NCBI RefSeq assembly: GCF_003330765.1 | Contig: NZ_CP024903.1 | Location: 1,302,001 to 1,366,000, forward strand | Length of the DNA: 64,000 nt | Direction of reading: 5' to 3' | From: Burkholderia pyrrocinia | GTDB taxonomy: Bacteria > Pseudomonadota > Gammaproteobacteria > Burkholderiales > Burkholderiaceae | In this document: positions 1 to 8,185 of the stretch, piece after piece | Position numbering within the stretch: the stretch's first letter is position 1 | Layout: each line of letters starts with the position of its first letter | The notes under the pieces: model-generated | Told to the model about the DNA's origin: nothing | Database searches by the model: none | What the model saw: only the letters and a program-made list of their open reading frames with translations | Translations under genes and position numbers: made by a program

Positions 1-2
1 GC

Positions 3-1121
3 ACGCCGACCGGCCGCCGCAAGGGCGGGCTCGCGCACGTGCATGCGGCGGACCTCGGCGGCTTCGTGCTGAAGACGCTCGTCGAACGCAATGCGATCCC
101 GGCCGACGAATACGACGACGTGGTGTTCGGCTGCGTCGACACGATCGGCCCGCTCGCGGGCAACATCGCGCGCACCTGCTGGCTCGCGGCCGGGCTGCCG
201 CTGCAGGTGCCGGGCGTGACGGTCGACCGCCAGTGCGGCTCGTCGCAGCAGGCCGTGCACTTCGCCGCGCAGGCCGTGATGAGCGGCGTGCAGGATGTCG
301 TCGTCGCCGGCGGCGTGCAGACGATGACGCAGATTCCGATCTCGTCCGCGATGACCTGCGCGACGCCGCTCGGCTTCACCGATCCGTTCTCGGGCAGCAC
401 CGGCTGGCGCGCGCGCTTCGGCGATGCGCCGGTGTCGCAATTCGTCGCCGCGCAGCGGATCGCCGATCACTGGAACCTGTCGCGCGATGCGATGGAGCGT
501 TATGCGCTCGAAAGCCACCGCCGCGCGGTCGCGGCGATCGAGGCCGGCCATTTCAAGCGGGAAATCGTGCCGCTCGAAGGCGTGATGCACGACGAGACGC
601 CGCGCCCCGACACGTCGCTGGAAAAGATGGCGACGCTCGAACCGCTCGCGCCGGGCGGCTCGCTGACGGCCGCCGTCGCGAGCCAGACCTGCGACGCGGC
701 AGCCGCGTTGCTGATCGTGTCGGAGGACGCGCTGAAGCGCTACGGCCTCACGCCGCGCGCGCGCATTCACCACCTGAGCGTGCTCGGCGACGATCCGCTG
801 TGGATGCTGACCGCGCCGATTCCGGCGACGAAGGCTGCGCTCGCGAAGAGCGGGCTCGACGGGTCGCAGATCGACGTCGTCGAAATGAACGAGGCGTTCG
901 CGTCGGTCGCGCTCGCGTGGCTTGCCGACACGCGCTTCCCGCACGAAAAGACCAATCCGAACGGCGGCGGCATCGCGCTCGGCCATCCGCTCGGCGCGAC
1001 CGGCGCGCGGCTGATGACGACGCTGCTGCACGAGCTGGAACGCACGGGCGGCCGTTACGGGCTGCAGACGATGTGCGAAGGCGGCGGCCTCGCGAACGTC
1101 ACGATCATCGAGCGCCTGTGA
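3..1121 (+). CDS. fadA6: FadA6-like thiolase (acetyl-CoA acyltransferase), 5' end outside the window
   Basis: Thiolase that should cleave a 3-ketoacyl-CoA with CoA. The frame is open from base 3, so the N-terminus lies upstream of the window; about 372 residues are present of the usual 390. The nucleophilic cysteine is in DRQCGSSQQA, and the C-terminal catalytic motifs GHPLGATGA and MCEGGG are intact. Across its length it matches mycobacterial FadA6, the thiolase of steroid C/D-ring (HIP) breakdown, including QIPISSAMT, SLEKMA and the ending NVTIIERL. It heads an operon that also holds FadE30-like and IpdF-like genes, which supports the HIP role. The family match is from memory, not a search. 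An ordinary beta-oxidation thiolase is the alternative. Confidence 0.88.
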   Translation, partial: TPTGRRKGGLAHVHAADLGGFVLKTLVERNAIPADEYDDVVFGCVDTIGPLAGNIARTCWLAAGLPLQVPGVTVDRQCGSSQQAVHFAAQAVMSGVQDVVVAGGVQTMTQIPISSAMTCATPLGFTDPFSGSTGWRARFGDAPVSQFVAAQRIADHWNLSRDAMERYALESHRRAVAAIEAGHFKREIVPLEGVMHDETPRPDTSLEKMATLEPLAPGGSLTAAVASQTCDAAAALLIVSEDALKRYGLTPRARIHHLSVLGDDPLWMLTAPIPATKAALAKSGLDGSQIDVVEMNEAFASVALAWLADTRFPHEKTNPNGGGIALGHPLGATGARLMTTLLHELERTGGRYGLQTMCEGGGLANVTIIERL

Positions 1122-1155
1122 GCGCGTCATCTTTCACGATCCACGAGGCATGAGC

Positions 1156-2046
1156 ATGGGAATCTGTAACGGACGCACCGTCATCATCACTGGCGCGGGC
1201 GGCGGGCTCGGGCGCGAATACGCGCTCGCGTTCGCGGCCGAAGGCGCGGCGGTCGTCGTCAACGACATCCGGCACGAAGCGGCACAGGCCGTGTGCGACG
1301 AGATCGCCAAACGAGGTGGAAGCGGCGGCGGCCGCGCGCTCGCGAATTCGGACGACATCACGCAGAGCGACACCGCACAGCGGATCGTCGATGCGGCGCG
1401 CGAAGCGTTCGGCGACGTGCACGTGCTCGTCAACAACGCGGGCATCTGCCGCGACAAGATGTTCACCAGCATGACCGAAGCCGACTGGGACGACGTGATG
1501 CGCGTGCACCTGCGCGGCCACTTCTGCCTGTCGAGCGTGCTGGCGCGCGTGTGGCGCGATGCGGCAAAGGCCGGCCAGCCGGTGGACGCGCGGATCGTCA
1601 ACACGAGTTCGGGGGCCGGGCTGCAAGGCTCGATCGGCCAGTCGAACTACGGCGCGGCGAAGGCCGGGATTGCCGCGCTCACGCTGATGCAGTCGGCCGA
1701 GCTGCAGCGCTACGGCGTGCGCGTGAACGCGCTCGCGCCGGCCGCGCGCACGTCGATGACCGAAGGCGTGTTCGCCGACATGATGAAGAAGCCCGAGGAC
1801 GGCGGCTTCGACTATTTCGATCCGGCCAACGTCGCGCCGCTGGTCGTGTGGCTCGGCAGCGCGCTGTCGGCCGACGTGACGGGCCAGGTGTTCGAGGTCG
1901 CGGGCGGGATGATCGCGGTCGCGGAAGGCTGGCGCACGGGCCCGCGCGTCGATCGCGGCGCGCGCTGGGCGGCGGCCGAGGTCGGCCCGGCAGTCGCGCA
2001 ACTGCTCACCGATGCGCGCCCCGCGCAGCGCGTGTACGGGAGCTGA
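1156..2046 (+). CDS. Short-chain dehydrogenase/reductase (hydroxyacyl-CoA dehydrogenase-like)
   Basis: NAD(P)-dependent oxidoreductase of the classical SDR superfamily, about 296 residues. The N-terminus has the cofactor motif TGAGGGLG, followed by LVNNAG and a catalytic serine and tyrosine (SSG, then SNYGAAKAG). The opening MGICNGRTVIITGAGGG resembles the long SDRs of the mycobacterial cholesterol regulon (17beta-HSD4/Rv3548c type). Such enzymes oxidise a hydroxyacyl-CoA just before thiolysis, which suits the thiolase 35 bases upstream. An ATG at 1150 is also in frame, but GAGG at 1145-1148 is spaced correctly only for 1156. The exact substrate cannot be read from sequence. Confidence 0.85.
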   Translation: MGICNGRTVIITGAGGGLGREYALAFAAEGAAVVVNDIRHEAAQAVCDEIAKRGGSGGGRALANSDDITQSDTAQRIVDAAREAFGDVHVLVNNAGICRDKMFTSMTEADWDDVMRVHLRGHFCLSSVLARVWRDAAKAGQPVDARIVNTSSGAGLQGSIGQSNYGAAKAGIAALTLMQSAELQRYGVRVNALAPAARTSMTEGVFADMMKKPEDGGFDYFDPANVAPLVVWLGSALSADVTGQVFEVAGGMIAVAEGWRTGPRVDRGARWAAAEVGPAVAQLLTDARPAQRVYGS

Positions 2047-2049
2047 ACC

Positions 2050-3300
2050 ATGGATCTGGCGCTCACCGACGAACAGGCGATGATCCGCGACGCGGCGGCC
2101 GACGTGCTCGCCGAGCGCAGCGCGTCCGCCGACGTGCGCCGCGCAATCGAACAGTCGGCCGGCCGAGACGACGCGCTGTGGGCCTCGCTCGCGGGCGAGC
2201 TCGGCTGGAATGCGCTGGCGCTGCCCGAGGCGGCGGGCGGGCTCGGGCTCGGCGCGGTCGAGCAGACGGTGCTGATGGAACAGCTTGGCCGGCGCATCGC
2301 GTGCGTGCCGTATTTTTCGACCGCGTGCCTGGCGGCGACCGCGCTGTCCGGCTGCGACACGCCGCTGGCGACCGGCTGGCTCGCGAAGATCGCCGAAGGT
2401 GCGTGCAGCGCGACGCTGGCGCTGCCGCTCGACCTGCCGGCCGGCGCGGGGGCAGGTTCCTGGCCGCTGCCGGTCGTCGTGGAGGAAACGGCGGGCGGCT
2501 ATGCGCTGTCGGGCGCGATCGGGCAGGTGATCGACGGCGCGCGCGCCGACCTGTTGCTGATGCCCGCGCGGATCGCGAACGAAGGGCAGTCGATCGGCCT
2601 GTTCGCGATCGACGTTGCAACGGCGTCGGGGCTGACCGCCACGCCGCTCGACACGCTCGATGCGACGCGGCCGATCGCGCGGGTGGTGTTCGACGACACG
2701 CGCGTGAGCCGCGACGCGCTGCTGGCCGGCCGCAATGCCGCACCGGTGCTGGCGCGCGCCGCGTGGTTCGCGGCGCTCGCGCTGGCCGCCGAACAGCTCG
2801 GCGGCGCCCAGCAATGCCTCGACCTGACGCTCGACTACACGAGCCAGCGCGTGCAGTTCGGCCGTGCGATCGCGTCGTTCCAGGCCGTCAAGCACCGCTG
2901 CGCACAGATGATGGTGCTGATCGAATCGGCACGCTCGGCCGTGCTCGGCGCGGCGCATGCATGGGACGCGGAAGCCGGCGCAACGCCGGGTGCCGCGCTG
3001 CGTGCGGACATCGCGGCCGCGAAAGCCGCCGCGAACGACGCGTATGCGTTCTGCGCGCAGGAGGCGATCCAGTTGCACGGCGGCGTCGGCTTCACGTGGG
3101 AATACGACCCGCATCTCTACTTCAAGCGCGCACAGGCATCGGGCGCGCAGTTCGGCAGCACGCCGCAACTGCTCGAATGGATCGCATGCCATGCGATCGA
3201 CGGCGGCGCGGCGTATCGCGACGAAGCGCCCGCGGCCCGGGTTGTGCCGGTTGCGGCCGCAGCCCGCCCGTCGGCCGCGCGCGCAGGAGCACTCCAATGA
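2050..3300 (+). CDS. Acyl-CoA dehydrogenase
   Basis: FAD-dependent acyl-CoA dehydrogenase of 416 residues. The N-terminal helical domain begins MDLALTDEQAMIRD. A central beta domain follows, and the C-terminal domain carries RVQFGRAIASFQAVKH and QLHGGVGFTWEYD, both characteristic of the family. It starts three bases after the preceding stop and its own stop overlaps the next dehydrogenase (ATGA), so the two are translationally coupled. In steroid catabolism paired dehydrogenase genes often encode alpha2beta2 enzymes (known for ChsE-type pairs). Whether this pair forms one complex is inference. Electrons would pass to the EtfAB encoded near 34-36 kb. Confidence 0.88.
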   Translation: MDLALTDEQAMIRDAAADVLAERSASADVRRAIEQSAGRDDALWASLAGELGWNALALPEAAGGLGLGAVEQTVLMEQLGRRIACVPYFSTACLAATALSGCDTPLATGWLAKIAEGACSATLALPLDLPAGAGAGSWPLPVVVEETAGGYALSGAIGQVIDGARADLLLMPARIANEGQSIGLFAIDVATASGLTATPLDTLDATRPIARVVFDDTRVSRDALLAGRNAAPVLARAAWFAALALAAEQLGGAQQCLDLTLDYTSQRVQFGRAIASFQAVKHRCAQMMVLIESARSAVLGAAHAWDAEAGATPGAALRADIAAAKAAANDAYAFCAQEAIQLHGGVGFTWEYDPHLYFKRAQASGAQFGSTPQLLEWIACHAIDGGAAYRDEAPAARVVPVAAAARPSAARAGALQ

Positions 3301-4499
3301 ACAGCGAAACGCGCGAACAGCAATTGCGGCACGAAGTGGCCGACTGGGTGCAGTCGCACCTGACCGGTGAATTCGCCTGCCTGAAATACCGCGGCGGCCC
3401 CGGCGACGAGGAAGCGTGGCCCGAACTGCGCAAGGCGTGGGAACGGGAACTGGCCCGGGGCGGCTGGACCGGGCTCGGCTGGCCGAGCGGCGTCGGCGGG
3501 CGCGGTTTCTCGGTCGCCGAGCAGGTGATCTTCCACGAGGAATATGCGCGCGCGGGCGGCCCGGGGCGGATGGGCCATATCGGCGAAGGGCTGCTCGGGC
3601 CCACGCTCGTCGCGTGCGGCACCGACGACCAGCGCGCGCGCTTCCTGCCCGGCATCCTCGCCGGCACGCAGTTCTGGTGCCAGGGTTATTCGGAGCCGGG
3701 TGCGGGTTCGGATCTGGCCAACGTGCGCACGCGCGCCGAACCGGATGCGGACGGCACGTGGCGCGTGGTTGGCCAGAAGGTCTGGACCTCGCTCGCGCAC
3801 GATTCCGACTGGATCTTCGTGCTCGCGCGCACCGATCCGGCGTCGAAGGGCAACAAGGGGCTGTCGTTCCTGCTGATGCCGCTCGCCCAGCCGGGCATCG
3901 AGATTCGCCCGATCAGACAGCTCAACGGCGGCGCGGAATTCAACGAGGTGTTCTTCGACGGCGCGCGTGCGCAAGCGCGCGACCTCGTCGGTGCGCCCGG
4001 TGATGGCTGGCGGATCGCGATGACGCTGCTCGGCTTCGAACGCGGGATGTCGACGCTCGGCCAACAGATGCAGTTCGTCCGCGAGCTCGAATGGGTGATC
4101 GACGCCGCGCGCGAATCGGGCGCGGACCGCGACCCCGTGCTGCGCCAGCGGATCGGTCGCGCATGGGCCGGGCTGCGCGTGATGCGCTACAACGCGCTGC
4201 GGATGCTGTCGGGCGCGGACGCGGCCGACGGCGGGGCCGGCGCGCCGCTGCGCCGCGAGGCGCTGATCTACAAGTACTACTGGTCGAACTGGCACCGCGA
4301 CCTCGGCCAGCTCGCGATGGACGCGCTCGGGGCCCGCGCGAACGTGATCGATCCGGCCGACGAAAAGCTCACCCATCTGCAGCGCGTATTCCTGTTCTCC
4401 CGTGCGGACACGATCTACGCCGGCACCAACGAAATCCAGCTCAACATCATGGCCGAGCGCGGGCTCGGCATGCCCAGGGAACCTCGAGGTAACGCATGA
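3297..4499 (+). CDS. fadE30: FadE30-like acyl-CoA dehydrogenase
   Basis: Acyl-CoA dehydrogenase of 400 residues with a close family look to mycobacterial FadE30, which acts on the propanoyl-CoA side chain of the steroid C/D-ring intermediate HIP. Diagnostic stretches are WCQGYSEPGAGSDLA, GQKVWTSLAH, AEFNEVFFD, FERGMSTLGQQ and RADTIYAGTNEIQLNI. The glutamate found in the YEGT motif of medium-chain enzymes is replaced here (YAGT), as is common in this subfamily. The ATG overlaps the upstream stop (ATGA) and its own stop overlaps the ipdF-like start. FadE30 and ipdF are also neighbours in mycobacteria. This orthology is recalled from the family, not computed. Confidence 0.87.
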   Translation: MNSETREQQLRHEVADWVQSHLTGEFACLKYRGGPGDEEAWPELRKAWERELARGGWTGLGWPSGVGGRGFSVAEQVIFHEEYARAGGPGRMGHIGEGLLGPTLVACGTDDQRARFLPGILAGTQFWCQGYSEPGAGSDLANVRTRAEPDADGTWRVVGQKVWTSLAHDSDWIFVLARTDPASKGNKGLSFLLMPLAQPGIEIRPIRQLNGGAEFNEVFFDGARAQARDLVGAPGDGWRIAMTLLGFERGMSTLGQQMQFVRELEWVIDAARESGADRDPVLRQRIGRAWAGLRVMRYNALRMLSGADAADGGAGAPLRREALIYKYYWSNWHRDLGQLAMDALGARANVIDPADEKLTHLQRVFLFSRADTIYAGTNEIQLNIMAERGLGMPREPRGNA

Positions 4500-5296
4500 C
4501 CGAATTCCAGATCGCCAAAGCGCCCACCTACGTGCCGGGCCACCAGTTGCTCGCCGGCAAATCGGTGCTGATCACGGCCGCCGCCGGCGCCGGCATCGGC
4601 TTCGCGGCCGCGCGCCGCTGCGCCGAAGAAGGCTGCCGCGCGCTGTTCATCTCCGACATCCACGAGAAGCGTCTCGAACAGGCCGTGGAGACACTGCGCG
4701 CCGAAACGGGGCTGCAACGGATCTACGGCCGCCTGTGCAACGTCGCGGTCGAGGCCGACGTGCAGGCGCTCGTCGCCGATGCGCAGGACAAGCTCGACGG
4801 CGTCGACGTGCTGATCAACAACGCCGGGCTCGGCGGGTCGACCCGCATCGTCGATATGGACGATGCCGAATGGTCGCGCGTGATCGACATTAGCCTGACC
4901 GGGACGTTCCGGATGACGCGCGCGATGCTGCCGCACATGCAGGCCCGCGGCCGCGGCGCGATCGTCAACAACGCATCGGTGCTCGGCTGGCGCGCGCAGG
5001 CGGAACAGGCGCACTACGCGGCGGCGAAGGCCGGCGTGATGGCGCTCACGCGCTGCGCGGCGCTCGAGGCGTCGCCGTACGGCGTGCGCATCAACGCGGT
5101 CGCACCGAGCATTGCGATGCACGATTTTCTGAAGAAGTCGGCGCCGGCCGACTTGCTGAATCAACTGGCGTCGCGCGAAGCTTTCGGGCGCGCCGCCGAA
5201 GTCTGGGAGGTCGCGAACGTGATGGTGTTTCTTGCAAGCGATTACGCGTCGTACATGACGGGTGAAGTGCTGTCGGTCAGCAGCCAGCACGCATGA
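4496..5296 (+). CDS. ipdF: IpdF-like SDR, steroid C/D-ring (HIP) reductase
   Basis: SDR of 266 residues matching the unusual signature of IpdF (Rv3559c), the reductase acting on the C5 oxygen function of the HIP intermediate. The cofactor motif reads TAAAGAGIG rather than TGxxxGIG, followed by FISDIHEKRL, VNNASVLGWRAQ, the catalytic Ser161, Tyr174 and Lys178, EAFGRAAEVWEVAN, and a C-terminus SVSSQH as in the mycobacterial enzyme. It overlaps the upstream FadE30-like gene by four bases and the downstream MaoC gene likewise. The family call is strong; the reaction is carried over from actinobacteria. Confidence 0.87.
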   Translation: MTEFQIAKAPTYVPGHQLLAGKSVLITAAAGAGIGFAAARRCAEEGCRALFISDIHEKRLEQAVETLRAETGLQRIYGRLCNVAVEADVQALVADAQDKLDGVDVLINNAGLGGSTRIVDMDDAEWSRVIDISLTGTFRMTRAMLPHMQARGRGAIVNNASVLGWRAQAEQAHYAAAKAGVMALTRCAALEASPYGVRINAVAPSIAMHDFLKKSAPADLLNQLASREAFGRAAEVWEVANVMVFLASDYASYMTGEVLSVSSQHA

Positions 5297-5781
5297 TGGA
5301 CACGACCGTCGACCCCACCCGCGCGACGCCCCGCGTGTTCGCGCATCCCGGCGAACTCGCGGCGGCCGTCGGCGACACGTTCGGCGCGAGCGCGTGGCTC
5401 GCGATCGACCAGATCCGCATCGACGGCTTCGCCGATGCGACGGGCGACCACCAGTGGGTGCACGTCGATCCGGTGCGCGCGAAGGACGGCCCGTTCGGCG
5501 CGTGCATCGCGCACGGCTACCTGACGCTGTCGCTCGTCAACCATTTCCTGCCGCAGATCGTGCGCATCGACGGCGCGCGGCTCGGTGTCAACTACGGCTG
5601 CGACAAGATCCGCTTTCCCGCGCCGGTGAAGGTCGGCGCGCGCGTACGCGGCGTCGGCGAGCTGCTGCGCGTCGAGCCGCTCGAAGGCGGCGTGCAGGCG
5701 TGGATTCGCGTGACCGTCGAGATCGACGGCGAAGGCAAGCCCGGCTGCGTTGCCGACACGATCAGCCGTTACTACTTTTAG
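5293..5781 (+). CDS. MaoC-like (R)-specific enoyl-CoA hydratase
   Basis: Single hot-dog-fold hydratase of 162 residues. The MaoC active-site motif is visible as FADATGDHQWVHVDP, followed by GPFGACIAHGYLTLS; the Asp and His of ATGDHQWVH are the expected catalytic pair. It resembles the Rv0130/HtdZ group. It would hydrate an unsaturated CoA thioester between the dehydrogenases and thiolases of this operon. The start is the first of two adjacent ATGs and overlaps the ipdF stop. Substrate is not determinable here. Confidence 0.86.
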   Translation: MMDTTVDPTRATPRVFAHPGELAAAVGDTFGASAWLAIDQIRIDGFADATGDHQWVHVDPVRAKDGPFGACIAHGYLTLSLVNHFLPQIVRIDGARLGVNYGCDKIRFPAPVKVGARVRGVGELLRVEPLEGGVQAWIRVTVEIDGEGKPGCVADTISRYYF

Positions 5782-5794
5782 ATAGAGCCAGCCC

Positions 5795-7000
5795 ATGGAA
5801 GACGCAGTCATCGTTTCCGTCGCCCGCACGCCGATCGGCAAGGCGTTTCGCGGCATCTTCAACGACACCGAGGCGCCCGCGCTGGGCGGCCACGTCGTGC
5901 GCACGGCGCTCGAACGCGCGGGCGTCGCGCCGGCCGACGTCGACGACGTGCTGATCGGCTGCGCCGCGCAGCAAGGCACGCAGGGCTACAACATCGGCCG
6001 CCTGTCGGCCGCGGCGGCCGGGCTGCCGGCGTCGGTGCCGGGCATGGCGATCGACCGCATGTGCTCGTCGGGCCTGATGTCGATCGCGAGTGCCGCACGC
6101 AGCATCGGCGCGGGCGATGCGCGGATCGTCGTCGCGGGCGGCGTCGAGTCGATCTCGCTGACGCAGAACAAGCACAAGAACGCGTATCGCGCGCGTTCGC
6201 AGGCCGTGCTCGACCACCAGCCGGCCGCGTACATCGCGATGATGGAAACGGCCGAGATCGTGTCGCGCCGCTACGGGATCTCGCGCGCGGCGCAGGACGC
6301 CTTCGCGCTGCAGAGCCATCAGCGCACGGCCGACGCGCAGGCGGCCGGCCGCTTCGACGCGGAAATCGCGCCGCTCGACGTGCGGCGCGCGCTGTTCGAC
6401 AAGGAAGGCAACCCGGCCGGCCACGAGGACCTGCGCGCGGCACGCGACGAAGGCGTGCGCGCCGACACGACGGCCGAGCGGCTCGCGGGGTTGAAGCCGT
6501 CGTGGAGCGGCGGCAAGGTCGTCGAGCAGGGCGAGTTCGTGACGGCCGGCAACGCGTCGCAACTGTCAGATGGCGCGGCGGCGGTGGTCGTGATGTCGCG
6601 CAGCGAGGCGAAGCGCCGCGGGCTGACGCCGCTCGGCGCGTTCCGCGGCCTCGCGGTGGCCGGCTGCGAGCCGGACGAGATGGGCATCGGCCCGGTGTTC
6701 GCGATTCCGAAGCTGCTGGAGCGCTTCGGGATGACCGTGGCCGACGTCGGGCTGTGGGAGCTGAACGAAGCGTTCGCGTGCCAGGCGCTGTACTGCCGCG
6801 ACACGCTCGGCATCCCCGACGACCGCCTGAACGTGGACGGCGGCGCGATCGCGCTCGGCCATCCGTTCGGGATGTCGGGCACGCGGATGACGATGCACGC
6901 GCTGCTCGAAGGCGCGCGGCGCGGCGTGCGGCACGCGGTCGTGACGATGTGCATCGGCGGCGGGATGGGTGCCGCCGCGCTGTTCGAGGTCGGCGCGTAG
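5795..7000 (+). CDS. Thiolase (acetyl-CoA acyltransferase)
   Basis: Complete thiolase of 401 residues. The nucleophilic cysteine lies in [12 protein letters not shown], the general-base histidine in [11 protein letters not shown], and the second cysteine in MCIGGGMG. It differs clearly from the FadA6-like thiolase at the start of the window (QNKHKN segment and different substrate loop), so the operon carries two thiolases with presumably different substrates. It is the last CoA-chemistry gene before the envelope genes. It could serve side-chain or ring-remnant thiolysis. Confidence 0.88.
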   Translation: MEDAVIVSVARTPIGKAFRGIFNDTEAPALGGHVVRTALERAGVAPADVDDVLIGCAAQQGTQGYNIGRLSAAAAGLPASVPGMAIDRMCSSGLMSIASAARSIGAGDARIVVAGGVESISLTQNKHKNAYRARSQAVLDHQPAAYIAMMETAEIVSRRYGISRAAQDAFALQSHQRTADAQAAGRFDAEIAPLDVRRALFDKEGNPAGHEDLRAARDEGVRADTTAERLAGLKPSWSGGKVVEQGEFVTAGNASQLSDGAAAVVVMSRSEAKRRGLTPLGAFRGLAVAGCEPDEMGIGPVFAIPKLLERFGMTVADVGLWELNEAFACQALYCRDTLGIPDDRLNVDGGAIALGHPFGMSGTRMTMHALLEGARRGVRHAVVTMCIGGGMGAAALFEVGA

Positions 7001-7149
7001 CAGGCGCCGGATCGGCTGCCGGCGACGGCGGCCAGCCATTCAGGACCATTCGAGGCCGCGGCAACGACCGATGGCCCGGAGATTTGCAGGCGACGGATAT
7101 TGGCGCTTCGGCGCGAACCGCCGTCGAACGCAGACACAGGAGACAAGCA

Positions 7150-8109
7150 ATGAAACGAACTTTGCCCGGACTCGCGATGTCGGCGCTCGTGCTCGGCGCC
7201 GCGCTGTTCGCGTTTTCGCCGCGCCCGCTGCCGGCGTTCCCGGTCACAGCGATCCACGCGGACCGGCTGCAGATCAACGGGCTCGCCAGGGCCGGCGCGC
7301 GCATCGTCGCGGTCGGCGAACGCGGCGTGATCCTGCTGAGCGACGACGCGGGTAGCCACTGGCGGCCGGCGTCGGTCGCGCCCGACGAGGCGTCGACGCT
7401 CACGCAGGTGCGCTTCATCACGCCGACGCTCGGGATCGCGGTCGGCCATGACGGCCGGATCGTCCGCAGCGACGACGCCGGCGTGCACTGGCGCGAGGTT
7501 CACATGGACCACGCGCATTCGGATCCGCTGCTGTCCGTGTGGGGCACCGCGGACGGCCCGCTGTTCGCGGCCGGCAGCTTCGGCCAGTTGCTGCGCTCGG
7601 ACGACGCCGGCATCCACTGGCAGGCTGTGAAGACGCCGGCGGGCGACCGTCACCTGAACGCGATCGTCGGCGACGGCCACGGCAACTTGCTGATCGCGGG
7701 CGAGAGCGGCACGCTGCTGCGCTCGCCCGACAACGGCGCCACGTGGGACAAGCTACCTTCGCCGTACGCCGGCTCGCTGTTTGGCGCGCTGATGCTCGCG
7801 AACGGCGACTGGGTCGCGTACGGGATGCGCGGCAACGTGGTGCGCAGCATCGATCGCGGCGCGACCTGGACGCATGTCGACAGCCGCGTGCCGGTGTCGT
7901 ACTTCGGCGCGACCCAGCTCACCGACGGCGAACTCGTGCTGGTCGGCCAGGGCGGCGCGATCGTCGCGTCGCGCGACGGCGGGCTGACCTTCGACGTGCG
8001 CAAGCTCGGCGGTGTGCAGAGCCTCGCGGCCGTGCTCGACATGGGCCACGGCGCGCTGCTGCTCGGCGGCGAGGCGGGCGTCGCGCCGCTCGTTGCGTCG
8101 CCGTCCTGA
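7150..8109 (+). CDS. YCF48-like beta-propeller protein, probably periplasmic or membrane-anchored
   Basis: Protein of 319 residues with a hydrophobic N-terminus (MKRTLPGLAMSALVLGAALF) followed by repeated blades of the form SDDAGxHWR, seen at least six times (for example SDDAGSHWR, SDDAGVHWR, SDDAGIHWQ, SPDNGATWD, SIDRGATWT). These are BNR/YCF48-type propeller repeats. The start is the ATG at 7150, placed after a 150-base untranslated gap and just before the signal-like segment. It sits immediately upstream of an MMPL permease. The same pairing occurs widely beside catabolic clusters for hydrophobic compounds, usually with DUF1302/DUF1329 genes, which are also present here. No enzymatic role is evident. 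Confidence 0.82.
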   Translation: MKRTLPGLAMSALVLGAALFAFSPRPLPAFPVTAIHADRLQINGLARAGARIVAVGERGVILLSDDAGSHWRPASVAPDEASTLTQVRFITPTLGIAVGHDGRIVRSDDAGVHWREVHMDHAHSDPLLSVWGTADGPLFAAGSFGQLLRSDDAGIHWQAVKTPAGDRHLNAIVGDGHGNLLIAGESGTLLRSPDNGATWDKLPSPYAGSLFGALMLANGDWVAYGMRGNVVRSIDRGATWTHVDSRVPVSYFGATQLTDGELVLVGQGGAIVASRDGGLTFDVRKLGGVQSLAAVLDMGHGALLLGGEAGVAPLVASPS

Positions 8110-8185
8110 TGCAACGGCGTCGGCCGCCGGCTTCCGTCCGCTTCCGTTCGTTTCGCTTCGCTCGTCCGTACCGATAGAGAATTCC

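Noticed and set aside
1105..3297. Long minus-strand open frame of 730 codons
   Set aside because: It lies wholly opposite three well-supported catabolic genes and is arginine/alanine-rich with no domain; a G+C-driven antisense frame.
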